The translations under genes and the position numbers were made by a program. This document shows, in pieces, positions 1-8,069 of a DNA stretch of 21,188 bases. Within the stretch, counting starts at the first letter, position 1, and each line of letters starts with the position of its first letter. Origin of the DNA: Eggerthellaceae bacterium (lineage in GTDB: Bacteria; Actinomycetota; Coriobacteriia; Coriobacteriales; Eggerthellaceae); assembly GCA_900754495.1 (NCBI GenBank), contig CAAEDC010000111.1:1-21188 (forward strand), in the 5' to 3' direction. The notes beneath the pieces are model-generated. The model made no database searches, was not told the origin of the DNA, and saw nothing but the letters and a program-made list of their open reading frames with translations.

Positions 1-337
1 CGGTCGCCGTCGGAGCGGGGGCGCGCCGACGTCCCCCTTCCTCGCGGTCGTCCGCCGGCAGCCCGTTTTCGACCGGCGTCCGCTCGGGCCGCCGCTTCCG
101 CCTTGCGGCCGAAGGCGGCGCGGGCCGGCGGGACCTTCCGAGGCCCGTGCCGGCCGCCTTGCCCCCGTGCGCCGGGACGGCGAACCTCTCCTCGCCCGAC
201 ACCAGGCCTGCGCTCACCGCGTCGGTCCTGCCGGACGATGCGATTCCTTCGGCGCCGGACCCTTCGGCCCTGACGGGAGGGCCCGGCGGGGCGCCGCCCG
301 ACGCCGCGGGTTCGGAGCGGCGGGTTTCCCTGGTCAC
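1..337 (-). CDS. ICE protein of unknown function, basic Pro/Arg/Ala-rich N-terminus (partial, runs off left edge)
   Basis: An open frame with no stop runs from a GTG at 337-335 to the window edge, giving about 112 residues. The GTG overlaps the virB4 stop as GTGA, the same tight coupling seen elsewhere in this operon. The visible part (starting MTRETRRSEPAAS) is rich in Gly, Ala, Pro and Arg, with a basic patch around residues 68-84, and has no recognisable domain or membrane segment yet. In Tn1549/CTn-type elements the gene after virB4 usually encodes a cell-wall hydrolase (C40/NlpC-P60 type) with a long charged N-terminus before a membrane segment. That identity is possible here but is only positional inference. 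The strong compositional bias makes an open frame more likely by chance, so confidence rests mainly on the stop/start overlap. Confidence 0.5.
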   Translation of the reverse strand, partial: MTRETRRSEPAASGGAPPGPPVRAEGSGAEGIASSGRTDAVSAGLVSGEERFAVPAHGGKAAGTGLGRSRRPAPPSAARRKRRPERTPVENGLPADDREEGGRRRAPAPTAT

Positions 338-2826
338 GTCGCGCTCACCCCGCCGTCTTTCCTCCGCCTGCTCTCGGCGCGCCTCCTGAACCCCTCCTCG
401 CGCTTGCGCGCCGCCACCTCGTCGGGTTTCGTGTTGAACAGGTCGTAGAGGGACCCCTTGGGGAAGCTGTCCTTCAGGGGGACGCGCGCGCCGCCCGCGA
501 TGAGCAGCCCCTCGCCCGCCCTGACCGACTCGTCTATGTAGGACGCCTCCTGGGCGCTCATGTCGAGCAGCTCGGTCCAGGCGCGCCTGTCGAGGGGCGA
601 CTGCTTGTGCAGCAGGATGAAGTCGGAGTTGAGGACCATGTTCCGAGCCTCCTCGTGGTCGAGCATGTAGACGCTGTTCTGGGTGATGCCCGTGGCGATG
701 AGGTTGAACTTGCGCCCTTCGGCCCAGAACCGGCTGAAGTACGCGATGATCGAGGGGTGGCCGAACAGGCTCTGCACCTCGTCGATGTAGAGCCAGGTGG
801 TGACGCCGCGCTCGAAGTTGCGGTACATCCGGTTGCGCACGCACTCGAGGACCGTGATGATCCCGAAGGCGCGCATGTTCTCGGAGAGGTCCCTGAAGTC
901 GACGTTGGTGATGCGCCGGTCGAACGTCACGTTCGAAGGGCGGTTGAAGAAGGAGAGCGCGCCCTCCACGTAGCGCTCGTAGCGCAGGGCTATGTCCCGG
1001 GCCTCCGGCTCGGGCTGCGCCTTCAGAATGCGGTGGAAGTCCCCGAGAAGGGGGATGCGCCCCTCCTCGTCCGCGTCGCGGTATGCCCGCTCGACGCAGC
1101 GGCTGATGATGGACTTGTCGGCCTCCGGGAGCCCTTGGTCCCCCTCGGCCATGGTCGCGCTGGACAGCGCCAGGAAGGCGTCTATCTTGAAGGCCATCTG
1201 GGCGGAGCGCGACTGATGGGCGACGTCGGAGAGGTCGAACGGGTTGAGATGCGTGTCCGCGTCGGGGGCGAACCGTATGCACTCCCCGCCGTTCGCCTCG
1301 ACCACGGGGGAGTACTCCCCGGCGGGGTCGAGGACGATGATCTCGTCCTCGGGGTACGCGAGGATGGTGTTCTCTATCTCGCGCTTGACGGAGAACGACT
1401 TCCCCGATCCTGGCTTGCCGGCGACGAAGCCCATGGGGCTCGCGAGCCTCTTCCGGTTGCACAGGACGAGGTTCGAAGACTGCTTGTTCTGTCCGTAGTA
1501 GCCTCCTCCCTCGTGCGAGAGCTCCTGCGTCGCGAAGGGCATCTGTATGGCCACCTGCGCGGTGGTCATCATCCGGGAAACCTCGACGTGGTTGTGCCCG
1601 AGGGGAAGGATGGAGTTCAGGCCCTCGCGCTGGCGGTAGTCGAGGGCGTCCGCCTCGATCGAGTTGCGCCGCGCCGTCGACACGATCTGCATCACCTGCT
1701 CGTCGAGCCCCTCCCTCGTCGGCGCGTACGTGTACGCGAGCCCCGTGTAGACGTAGAGCCTCTGGTTCTTGTTCTGGAGATGGTCGAGCAGGTCCTCCGC
1801 CTCCTCCTTCGAGTATTTGAGCTCGGAGGGCAGTATCTGGAAGTCGTACCCCTTCTTTACCGCCCCCATCTGCTCGTCGATGATCTCCTTGTCCATCCAT
1901 GCGATCCGCTTCTTCACGAAGGCGACCGCCTTCGACTTGTCCATGGCCTGGACGTGGAGGGTGATCGCGAGGGGGACCGGCAGGTCGATGATGTCGGCGA
2001 GGCAGCGGTCCGACAGCTCGCTGCCGAACCTGCCGAGCACGAGGACCTGGCACCACGTGTCGCCGGATTTGAAGCAGGAGGCGCTGCCTTCGGGCTTGAA
2101 GTCGAGGGAGGAGGGGCACACGAAGTCCTTCGTCGTGAGCCCTCCTCTCGCGCCGACCGCGTCCCAGGAGAACAGGTTCGGCTTCCCGGGGCGCAGCAGC
2201 CCGTTCAGGACGCCGATGCGCTCGGCCCCCGAGAGGGTTCGGGAGGAGCTTCTCATCTTGGCGAGGGTCTGCTCCGCGTCGCCGCGCATCCGGGCGAGCC
2301 TCGGGACCGCCGCGTCGACGGAGGGCGCGCCCACGGCGAAGGTGAGGTAGCGCTCCCTGACCAGGTTGGACACGCCTTCCCGCATCTTGTCGTTGAGTAT
2401 CCGGTTGTACTCCTCCGCGTACGCCGCAGTCTGCGGGTCGTCGGTCGGGAAGAACCTCTTCGTCCCGATCTCCTCGGCGGGAATGGGACGGTTGACCACG
2501 GTGAGCTGCACGCAGCTGTCGGCGCCGAAGTAGTCGAACAGCTGGCACCATCCGGAGAAGATGGCGCGCTGGCTCTCCTCGCGGGCGGACTGGTAGCTGA
2601 TGTCCTCGAACGCCATCGTCTGGCTGAAAAGCCCTTCCTCGACCTGCGCGATCCCGTCGGGGTACATCAGGTCGTAGCCTATGGCGGAGTAGACGTCCCG
2701 GGCCGCGCGGCGCATCCTCCTCTTCTCCGCCATCCGCCCCGTGAGCTCGCGCTCCTGCTCGGCGATGCGGCGCTCGAGGGATTTCCCCCTGGCGGCGCCT
2801 TTCCGACCCCTACTTTTTCCGGCCAC
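334..2826 (-). CDS. virB4: VirB4-like conjugal transfer ATPase (Tn1549/CD1110 type)
   Basis: This is the energising ATPase of the ICE type IV secretion system, acting at the inner face of the membrane. From the GTG at 2826 it is 830 aa. Walker A GKPGSGKS lies at about residues 470-477, IVLDPAGEY follows shortly after, and the Walker B segment WLYIDEVQS is at about 678-686. The N-terminal half matches the VirB4/TraC_F_IV layout and the length suits the family. The frame is open up to an ATG at 2955, but I prefer GTG 2826 because an AGGAGGAAGGGGG Shine-Dalgarno lies about 9 nt upstream and the extra residues are low-complexity Arg/Gly. This start overlaps the end of prgI by 17 nt. The C-terminus is highly basic (RRRAESRRRKDGG). 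Confidence 0.9.
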   Translation of the reverse strand: MAGKSRGRKGAARGKSLERRIAEQERELTGRMAEKRRMRRAARDVYSAIGYDLMYPDGIAQVEEGLFSQTMAFEDISYQSAREESQRAIFSGWCQLFDYFGADSCVQLTVVNRPIPAEEIGTKRFFPTDDPQTAAYAEEYNRILNDKMREGVSNLVRERYLTFAVGAPSVDAAVPRLARMRGDAEQTLAKMRSSSRTLSGAERIGVLNGLLRPGKPNLFSWDAVGARGGLTTKDFVCPSSLDFKPEGSASCFKSGDTWCQVLVLGRFGSELSDRCLADIIDLPVPLAITLHVQAMDKSKAVAFVKKRIAWMDKEIIDEQMGAVKKGYDFQILPSELKYSKEEAEDLLDHLQNKNQRLYVYTGLAYTYAPTREGLDEQVMQIVSTARRNSIEADALDYRQREGLNSILPLGHNHVEVSRMMTTAQVAIQMPFATQELSHEGGGYYGQNKQSSNLVLCNRKRLASPMGFVAGKPGSGKSFSVKREIENTILAYPEDEIIVLDPAGEYSPVVEANGGECIRFAPDADTHLNPFDLSDVAHQSRSAQMAFKIDAFLALSSATMAEGDQGLPEADKSIISRCVERAYRDADEEGRIPLLGDFHRILKAQPEPEARDIALRYERYVEGALSFFNRPSNVTFDRRITNVDFRDLSENMRAFGIITVLECVRNRMYRNFERGVTTWLYIDEVQSLFGHPSIIAYFSRFWAEGRKFNLIATGITQNSVYMLDHEEARNMVLNSDFILLHKQSPLDRRAWTELLDMSAQEASYIDESVRAGEGLLIAGGARVPLKDSFPKGSLYDLFNTKPDEVAARKREEGFRRRAESRRRKDGGVSAT

Positions 2827-3217
2827 GCTTCTCGGCCCCCTTCCTCCTGCTCCTCCTGCGCGCCCTGCGGTCCACCCGCCGGCACGCGATTTCCCCGGCC
2901 GCCTCCCAGGGCCTGCTTCCCGTCGAGTACACGAGCACGCCGTCGGACAGCGCATGGCGCGCGAGCATCGCCAGATACCTCTCCGCCGTGAGGCCCTTCG
3001 GGCGCCAGAAGCCCATGAGCCAGAAAGGCATCGATGCCGCCATGACGGGCAGCGTCGCCGCGTCCACCGGCACCCCCAGCGCCAGGTTGAGCGCCGCCGC
3101 CGTCGCCACGGAGGACGCGAGCCCCCCGGCGGTGCACGCGAGCGTTCTCGCCGAGAGCTTGCCGACGACCTTCTCCGTGTACTCCCCGATGTCCTTATGG
3201 ACCGCCACGCTCAGCAT
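2810..3217 (-). CDS. PrgI family membrane protein
   Basis: A 135-aa protein with the PrgI family layout: a short N-terminal soluble part (VAVHKDIGEYTEKVVGKLSARTL), two hydrophobic segments at about residues 26-50 and 55-70, and a basic cytoplasmic tail ending RRSRRKGAEKRGRKK. PrgI proteins precede virB4 in Gram-positive conjugative systems and act like VirB3, an inner-membrane partner of VirB4. It starts 10 nt after the Maff2 gene and its 3' end overlaps the virB4 start. Identification rests on size, topology and position; the sequence itself is diverged. Confidence 0.8.
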   Translation of the reverse strand: MLSVAVHKDIGEYTEKVVGKLSARTLACTAGGLASSVATAAALNLALGVPVDAATLPVMAASMPFWLMGFWRPKGLTAERYLAMLARHALSDGVLVYSTGSRPWEAAGEIACRRVDRRARRRSRRKGAEKRGRKK

Positions 3218-3227
3218 CGGGTCGCCC

Positions 3228-3443
3228 CTACGCGGGAAGCCAGCTCGTGTCGAGCATTCCGAAGTAGACGGCGGCGGCGATGATGATCGCGCCGCCGGCG
3301 ATGGTCGATATTGCGCTCGCTATGGATGCGCCGCCCTGCTGCTCGCGGATGGCGAGGCCGAGCGAGACGGCGCCCCATACGATGAGGAAGCCCCCCAGGA
3401 AGGTCACGCATCCCGAGACCAGGTTGATGATGTTCGCCAGCAT
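3228..3443 (-). CDS. Maff2 family small membrane protein
   Basis: A 71-aa protein with two hydrophobic stretches (about residues 10-32 and 42-62) joined by IREQQGGAS, typical of the Maff2 family found next to VirD4 in Tn1549/CTn elements. Its role is unproven; it is presumed to be a small component of the mating channel. The ATG at 3443 overlaps the virD4 stop by one base (TGATG), with AGGAGA about 11 nt upstream, so the two genes are translationally coupled. A longer open frame runs upstream in this reading frame, but that is a shadow of virD4. Confidence 0.85.
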   Translation of the reverse strand: MLANIINLVSGCVTFLGGFLIVWGAVSLGLAIREQQGGASIASAISTIAGGAIIIAAAVYFGMLDTSWLPA

Positions 3444-5284
3444 CAGGCATCTCTCCTTTCCATGTATTCCGAGTAGTCGAAGGGCAGGCGGTGCGACGCC
3501 CCGGGATGCCCCGGGTACACTTCGCGCCACCTCCGGTGGTCCTCGATGTCGAACTTGCGATCCCTCAGCGGGTTCGCCCCCGCGATGAGGACGATCGCCT
3601 CGTCGCGGGGCAGCCTCGCCACCTCGGAGGGCTGCACGAGGTCTCGCTCGAGGGTGCTCCAGTTCCGGGTCGACGAGGCGGACTGGCCGCGGCTCTCGTT
3701 CCACGTGACGGTCGACACGGTCTCCTTTCCCACCGACTCGGAGATCTCCTTCGCCGTCTCGTTCGACTTCCCGCCGAGGAACAGCAGGGTGTCGCAGCAG
3801 TCGACGATCGTCGCCGCGTTGTCCTTGTAGGCGGCTTTGAGCTGGGAGAGCGACTGGAGCCCGAACGCCATCGAGATGTTGCGGCTGCGCACGACCGCCA
3901 CCATCCGCTCGACGTCGGGCAGCCGCCCGATGTTGGCGAACTCGTCCATGAGCAGCGTCACCGGCACGGGAAGCGAGCCCCCGTATTCGACGAGGGCGCG
4001 CTTGCAGAGGATGCTCATCGTCTGCCAGAGCATGATCGAGAACAGGAACGAGTAGAGGGAGGAGGTGTCGGACATGACGGCGAACACCGCCCGTCTCCCC
4101 TCGGCGTCGCCGAGCCGGTCGAGCTCCATCTCGTCGCGGCTGACGAGCTCGCGCACCTGGGGTATGGCGAAAGGCTCCATGCGCGTGTTGCAGGAGACCA
4201 GGATCGACTTCAGGGTCTTTCCCGCCGCGTCCTTGAACATCTTGTAGTGGAGGAGGGCGAAGTCCGAGTCGACGGGGACGGGCTCGGCGACCTTGACCCA
4301 CCGGCAGGAGCCTGCCGGGTCGTAGGAGGCCCTCCTCGTCGGGTCGAAGCCCTGGCCGTCGCCGCCGAGCGCCGCGACGCAGCGCATCCCGGTCTCCACC
4401 TCCTCGAAAAGCAGGTCGAGCGGGCTGCGGTACGATTCGTCCGACTCCTTCGCCTTCGCGAGGGAGAGCAGGGTGACCACCCCCGACAGCGAGCAGTCCT
4501 CGGGCGGGCAGCGGTACACCAGGTACCCGATGAGCGCCACGTAGAGGAGCCTCTCGGCGTTCTCCCAGAAGGGGTCTCCTGCGTGCTCGCGGTCTCCGGT
4601 CGTGTTCTCTATGAGGCAGGACACGAACTCGAGGATGTCCGCCTCGTCGCGGATGTACGCCAGGGGGTTGTAGTGGAGGGACTTGGAGAAGTCGACCGTG
4701 TTGAACGCCAGTATCTTGTATCCCGCGGCTTCGAGCATGTGCCCCATCCGGGGCAGCGTCTCGCCCTTCGGGTCGGTCACGAGGTAGTTCGAGTTCAGCT
4801 GCATGATGTTGGGCTCGAAGAACCCCCTCGTCTTCCCGGAGCCGGAGCCGCCCACCACGAGCACGTTCCGGTTGCGCTCGAAGCGTCGGTCGTGGTCGGG
4901 CCGGTCCATCGCCATCCCGAAGTGCTTCGTGAGGACGATGTTTCTGTCGGGGTCCTCGAGGTTCATGAATCGTCTGCCCTCGCGGACGGTGCCCCAGCGG
5001 GCGCTGCCGTGCTCCTCGCCCTGCCGCTCCGGGTTCCCGTGCGTGAGCGACCACGCCCAGGCGCACCACACGGCGCAGGCGGCCACGAGCCCCGTCGCGA
5101 GCGCGGCAGCCTCGAGCGAGAGGGGGCCGTGTCCTAGCAGAAAGGAAGGAAGGCGCTTGGCCGCTTCCGTGAGGTTGGACGCGGGGCTGCCCGGAAGCGA
5201 GAGCAGGCATGCGGCGTACGAGTTCCCGAGGAGGAAGGCGGCGATGGAGGCGAGGGCTGCCGCCATGATTCGTGCAGTCGTCAT
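3443..5284 (-). CDS. virD4: VirD4-like type IV coupling protein (Tn1549/CD1115 type)
   Basis: The coupling ATPase that brings the relaxosome to the mating channel, 613 aa. Two N-terminal transmembrane segments (about residues 5-28 and 57-80) anchor it. Walker A GGSGSGKT is at about 145-152, then LVTDPKGETLPRMG, then Walker B LLMDEFANIG at about 444-453, and finally the TraG/VirD4 segment FGLQSLSQLKAAY. The ATG at 5284 is chosen because it overlaps the upstream stop as ATGA and has AGGAGGTG 9 nt upstream. An upstream in-frame start at 5509 would add 75 residues of low-complexity Arg/Gly that read through the previous gene. A loop of about 35 residues rich in Gly and Asp (about residues 297-335) sits between the motifs. 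Confidence 0.93.
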   Translation of the reverse strand: MTTARIMAAALASIAAFLLGNSYAACLLSLPGSPASNLTEAAKRLPSFLLGHGPLSLEAAALATGLVAACAVWCAWAWSLTHGNPERQGEEHGSARWGTVREGRRFMNLEDPDRNIVLTKHFGMAMDRPDHDRRFERNRNVLVVGGSGSGKTRGFFEPNIMQLNSNYLVTDPKGETLPRMGHMLEAAGYKILAFNTVDFSKSLHYNPLAYIRDEADILEFVSCLIENTTGDREHAGDPFWENAERLLYVALIGYLVYRCPPEDCSLSGVVTLLSLAKAKESDESYRSPLDLLFEEVETGMRCVAALGGDGQGFDPTRRASYDPAGSCRWVKVAEPVPVDSDFALLHYKMFKDAAGKTLKSILVSCNTRMEPFAIPQVRELVSRDEMELDRLGDAEGRRAVFAVMSDTSSLYSFLFSIMLWQTMSILCKRALVEYGGSLPVPVTLLMDEFANIGRLPDVERMVAVVRSRNISMAFGLQSLSQLKAAYKDNAATIVDCCDTLLFLGGKSNETAKEISESVGKETVSTVTWNESRGQSASSTRNWSTLERDLVQPSEVARLPRDEAIVLIAGANPLRDRKFDIEDHRRWREVYPGHPGASHRLPFDYSEYMERRDA

Positions 5285-5862
5285 CTCGCCCGCACCTCCT
5301 GCATGCGGGGTCCTCGCGTTGCAGCGCGCGTGGTGGCGCCCTCTGCCTCGAGGGCCGACGCCGCCGCGCGGGCCTGCCCAGCGCGCGCCTCGAGCGGACG
5401 CTCGTCCCGTGCCCCGGCGGCCTCGCGGGCTTCCCGCTTGGCGAGTTCCGCAGCCGCGCGCTCGCACGCCGCGTCGGTCTCGCGCGAGAGCTCGTCGAAC
5501 GAGAGCCACACTTCCCTGGCGTCCGCGACGCGGAACAGAAGGTGCTCCCTACCCGTGGCGGGCTCGACGAACCACGCCGAGTCGACGGCGTGCGCCCTGA
5601 GCTTCGCCTCGATGATCCCCTTGATGCCGGCATAGTCCTCGATCTCCTGAAACTCGGCCATGTCGAGCTTCGCCCATTCGGCGGGCTTCTCGCGGGCATC
5701 GCCTTCCCCCGCGGCTCCGCGCGTCGCGGCCGTGGCGTTCTCGAACGCGCTCCGCATCCGCCTCGCACGGTCGTACATCGCCCTCTCGCCCATGCGCTCC
5801 CCGAAGCGCGCGAAGTCCTCTATCATCTTCTCTCCGGCGTCGTCGCCGTAATCGCTCGCCAT
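5281..5862 (-). CDS. PcfB/DUF3801-like conjugation accessory protein
   Basis: A 193-aa soluble, highly charged protein directly upstream of virD4 (ATGA overlap). In Tn1549- and pCF10-type systems this position is held by PcfB (DUF3801), a relaxosome factor that contacts the coupling protein. The middle part resembles the family core: an acidic helix (EFQEIEDYAGIKGIIEAKL), then a possible beta hairpin (DSAWFVEPATGREHLLFRV). The C-terminal 60 residues are Ala/Glu/Arg-rich and probably coiled coil. The ATG at 5862 has GGAAGGGG 6-7 nt upstream; an ATG at 5880 is possible but has a poorer site. The family call is based largely on position and shape. Confidence 0.6.
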   Translation of the reverse strand: MASDYGDDAGEKMIEDFARFGERMGERAMYDRARRMRSAFENATAATRGAAGEGDAREKPAEWAKLDMAEFQEIEDYAGIKGIIEAKLRAHAVDSAWFVEPATGREHLLFRVADAREVWLSFDELSRETDAACERAAAELAKREAREAAGARDERPLEARAGQARAAASALEAEGATTRAATRGPRMQEVRAR

Positions 5863-5907
5863 TCTCGGCCCCTTCCGCATCGGCGGAAGGTCGCGCCTCC
5901 CGCTTCC

Positions 5908-6039
5908 TCAAACAGATTGCTCGCCATGCCTCGGGCATGGCGAAGGCGGTGGGAAGGCCGATGGCGCGAAAATGCAGGGCAGGGCTATGAGTGCCGAGAG
6001 GGCGGCGGTCTGGGCGGTATGCCTGGCAGCGCGGTCCAT
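5908..6039 (-). CDS. Small 43-aa hydrophobic peptide of the ICE operon
   Basis: The ATG at 6039 is preceded by GAGGAGGTG with a 6-nt gap, one of the best ribosome sites in the window, and the frame ends at TGA 5910-5908. The product starts MDRAARHTAQTAALSALIAL and continues with a Pro/Ser-rich stretch containing two Cys. A basic N-terminus followed by about 14 hydrophobic residues suggests a membrane-inserted or exported peptide. It lies 15 nt after the XRE gene stop and 45 nt before the PcfB-like gene, on the same strand. I recognise no family. It could also be a leader that couples translation in the operon. Confidence 0.5.
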   Translation of the reverse strand: MDRAARHTAQTAALSALIALPCIFAPSAFPPPSPCPRHGEQSV

Positions 6040-6053
6040 GCGGCACCTCCTCG

Positions 6054-6440
6054 CTAGAATCGGAAAGGGCCCGCATGGCTCGCCGGCCCGTAGTCCTCCG
6101 CCATCCTCCTGCGTGTTTCGGCCAGGTCGCTCGCCTGCTCCTTCGTGAGGAAGCAGGCGAGGCTCATGTCCATGACCGCGCAGAGGCGGACGAACTCGTC
6201 GACGTGCATAGAGCGCTGCCCGTTGAGGACGTACCAGAGGCGCTTTCTGTCCACATTGATTCGGCGGGCGAGTTCGGCCACGCTGATGCCGCGGTCCTGT
6301 CGCGCCCGCTCTATCCTTGCGACTATGAGATTGGCCTGGTTCAACCGCTTCCCCGCTCTGAAAATTTCTTTCGTGTCTCGGAAAACTCGGATTGCCAATT
6401 CTTCCGAATTTCTGTGAACCTTATCAATTGACCTATGCAT
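6054..6440 (-). CDS. XRE/Cro-CI type helix-turn-helix regulator
   Basis: Up to 128 aa with one HTH_3 domain at about residues 44-100 (ERARQDRGISVAELARRINV, then KRLWYVLNGQRSMHVDEFVRL). The C-terminal 25 residues are acidic and Arg-rich. As first gene of the conjugation operon it is a likely regulator of ICE transfer. The start is uncertain. The ATG at 6440 lies only 8 nt downstream of a terminator T-run and has no Shine-Dalgarno. A TTG at 6344 preceded by GGGGAAG would give a 96-aa protein that keeps the whole HTH and leaves room for a promoter at 6345-6440. The N-terminal extension is AT-richer than the rest. Confidence 0.8.
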   Translation of the reverse strand: MHRSIDKVHRNSEELAIRVFRDTKEIFRAGKRLNQANLIVARIERARQDRGISVAELARRINVDRKRLWYVLNGQRSMHVDEFVRLCAVMDMSLACFLTKEQASDLAETRRRMAEDYGPASHAGPFRF

Positions 6441-6447
6441 CGCGGAG

Positions 6448-6472
6448 AAAAAGGCCTGTTTCGAGGCCTTTT
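6448..6472 (-). terminator. Intrinsic terminator after the msr-type gene
   Basis: Read on the minus strand, AAAAGGCCT (6472-6464), loop CGAAAC, AGGCCTTTTT (6457-6448): a 9-bp perfect stem followed by T's. It lies 37 nt after the ABC-F stop codon and separates the macrolide cargo from the conjugation operon. The A-rich flank also makes it symmetric, so it could work on the plus strand. Confidence 0.8.
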
Positions 6473-6508
6473 GTCTCCATTCTGGGAATATATCCTGCTC
6501 ATTTAGGG

Positions 6509-7978
6509 TTATTCGCGCTGAAAGATTTTGACTAGCTTGGTGTCCTTTATTTCGTAAATAATGTCTGCGACGTTCTCGACCAGCCTCTTATCGTGGGAGA
6601 CGAACACTATCGTTCCGGCATAGGCGCTCATCATCTGCTCGAGGGCTTCGGCGCTCTTGATGTCCAGGTAATTTCCAGGCTCGTCCATGAGCAAGATGTT
6701 GTATCTGCCCAGCAGCATCTTCGCGAGCAGCAGCTTGATGACTTCGCCTCCCGAGAGAACGCCAACGTCCTTTGCCAGGTCACGCGGTCCGATTCCCATA
6801 GAGGCGAGGATGCTTCGGATTTCGGTCATGCTGTACTCGCAACCATCCTGCATGAACGAGATCGCAGACTGACGGGCGTCGAACTTGTAGCCTGTTTGCT
6901 CGAAGTAACCGATCTCTGCCTTGGGAGAGATGTTGATACCGTCGGCGCGTCGAGCGATTGCCTTCAGCAGGCTGGTCTTTCCTGTACCGTTGCCACCGGT
7001 GATGGCCACTTTGGCACCGAGCGGTATCTCGAATTTCGCGTGGTCATAGAGCATGCAGTTGCCGAAGCTCAAGCTGAAATCGTCTGCCGAGATGGGAAAT
7101 TTACTATGCAGTTCCAGGGCCTTGCTCTGGCGGAACCGCACGGTGCGAATGCTGTCAGGGGCCTCAATCCCTTCGAGCGCTTCGAGGCGCTTCTCCATGT
7201 TCTTAGCCGCCTGGTACATCCTCTTCTGTTTGGTGCCGGTTGCTTTCTGATGTCCCAATCGACCTGCATTCTCGTTGCTTTTCTTTGCGCCCTTCTGCTT
7301 GGCGTCGACCTGCCGTGCTTTTTTCCGTTGTTTTTCGATGGCGGCTTCAAGGCGCTCGCGCTCGCGCATCGCCTCTTCGTATCGAGCCGCCTGAACTTTG
7401 CGTTCTTCTTCTTTCTGTCGCAGATAGTCGGAGTAGTCACCCCAGAATTCGGAAATACCGCCGTCTTTGAGCTCCCAGATCTTGTCCACTACCTGATCGA
7501 GAAAATAACGGTCATGGCTCACAATGAGCAGGGCTCCATCAAATGCCTTGAGTTGTCCGACGAGAAGGCTGATGCCGTCTTGGTCGAGGTGGCTCGTAGG
7601 CTCATCAGCAAAGATCGCGCTTGCATGCTGGGAGAGCGCAGAGGCAATCTTGGCGCGTGTCTCCTCTCCGCCGCTCATCGTCTCCTGCGCCACTCCGGCG
7701 ACGTTGAGACGGGAGAGCATCTCACCACTGCCCTGAGCCGCATCAAGGTCGAGTTCATCGAGTTGGCCGATGAGGGCAATGCTGCCGAAACGCCTGACGT
7801 CGGCGTCCGCAATGGTAAGATTGCCGCTCAGAATTTTAAGCAGGCTGGTTTTGCCTGCGCCATTGTCTCCCACCAAGCCGATGCGATCGTAGGAGTAGAT
7901 TTCCAACTCTTCGATATCTAGGATATCGCGGCCGGCATATTCCAAAAAGATGTCTTTAGCTTTGACTATGAGTTCCAT
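6509..7978 (-). CDS. msr(D)-like: Msr(D)-like ABC-F ribosomal protection ATPase (macrolide resistance)
   Basis: A 489-aa soluble protein with two ABC domains and no membrane segment, which fits ABC-F proteins that bind the ribosomal E site and displace macrolides. First ABC: Walker [10 protein letters not shown] (about 37-45), signature MSGGEE (101-106), [10 protein letters not shown] (123-132). The linker that reaches the drug site is at about 184-272 (Lys/Arg/Gln-rich). Second ABC: Walker [10 protein letters not shown] (about 328-336), signature VLSGGE (407-412), MDEPGNYLD (431-439). The N-terminus [20 protein letters not shown] and the stretches [17 protein letters not shown] and [11 protein letters not shown] closely follow my memory of Msr(D)/Mel. 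The second D-loop reads EPGNYLD rather than the usual EPTNHLD type. ATG 7978 has AAAAGGCGG 8 nt upstream. It is cotranscribed with, or downstream of, the mef-like gene. Confidence 0.92.
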   Translation of the reverse strand: MELIVKAKDIFLEYAGRDILDIEELEIYSYDRIGLVGDNGAGKTSLLKILSGNLTIADADVRRFGSIALIGQLDELDLDAAQGSGEMLSRLNVAGVAQETMSGGEETRAKIASALSQHASAIFADEPTSHLDQDGISLLVGQLKAFDGALLIVSHDRYFLDQVVDKIWELKDGGISEFWGDYSDYLRQKEEERKVQAARYEEAMRERERLEAAIEKQRKKARQVDAKQKGAKKSNENAGRLGHQKATGTKQKRMYQAAKNMEKRLEALEGIEAPDSIRTVRFRQSKALELHSKFPISADDFSLSFGNCMLYDHAKFEIPLGAKVAITGGNGTGKTSLLKAIARRADGINISPKAEIGYFEQTGYKFDARQSAISFMQDGCEYSMTEIRSILASMGIGPRDLAKDVGVLSGGEVIKLLLAKMLLGRYNILLMDEPGNYLDIKSAEALEQMMSAYAGTIVFVSHDKRLVENVADIIYEIKDTKLVKIFQRE

Positions 7979-8000
7979 AGGTTGAACCGCCTTTTGTGTA

Positions 8001-8027
8001 TTAGCGTTTTACTGGAAACGCAGCCAT
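8001..8027 (-). CDS. Candidate 8-codon leader peptide of the msr-type gene (MAAFPVKR)
   Basis: A minimal ORF, ATG at 8027 to TAA at 8003-8001, encodes MAAFPVKR and ends 22 nt before the msr-like start. Its size and place match the short leader peptides known before macrolide-resistance genes, though the sequence is neither MYLIFM (msrDL) nor MTASMRLR (mefAL). The ORF contains a perfect GCGTTT/AAACGC hairpin with loop CCAGTA. No clear Shine-Dalgarno precedes it, which is the main argument against it. Confidence 0.35.
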   Translation of the reverse strand: MAAFPVKR

Positions 8028-8069
8028 GCCAAAAAAGATTGCTCACGTCGATTTTTCGCCTTTGCCCAA

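Noticed and set aside
607..2991. Long plus-strand frame opposite virB4
   Set aside because: It is antisense to a clear VirB4 with Walker motifs. Its composition (Val/Glu/Arg/Leu-rich) is the usual mirror of GC-rich coding DNA, and no motif is seen.
3446..5768. Upstream extension of the frame that ends in Maff2
   Set aside because: The extension is the shifted frame of virD4 and the PcfB-like gene. Only the last 71 residues have real protein character and a start with a ribosome site.
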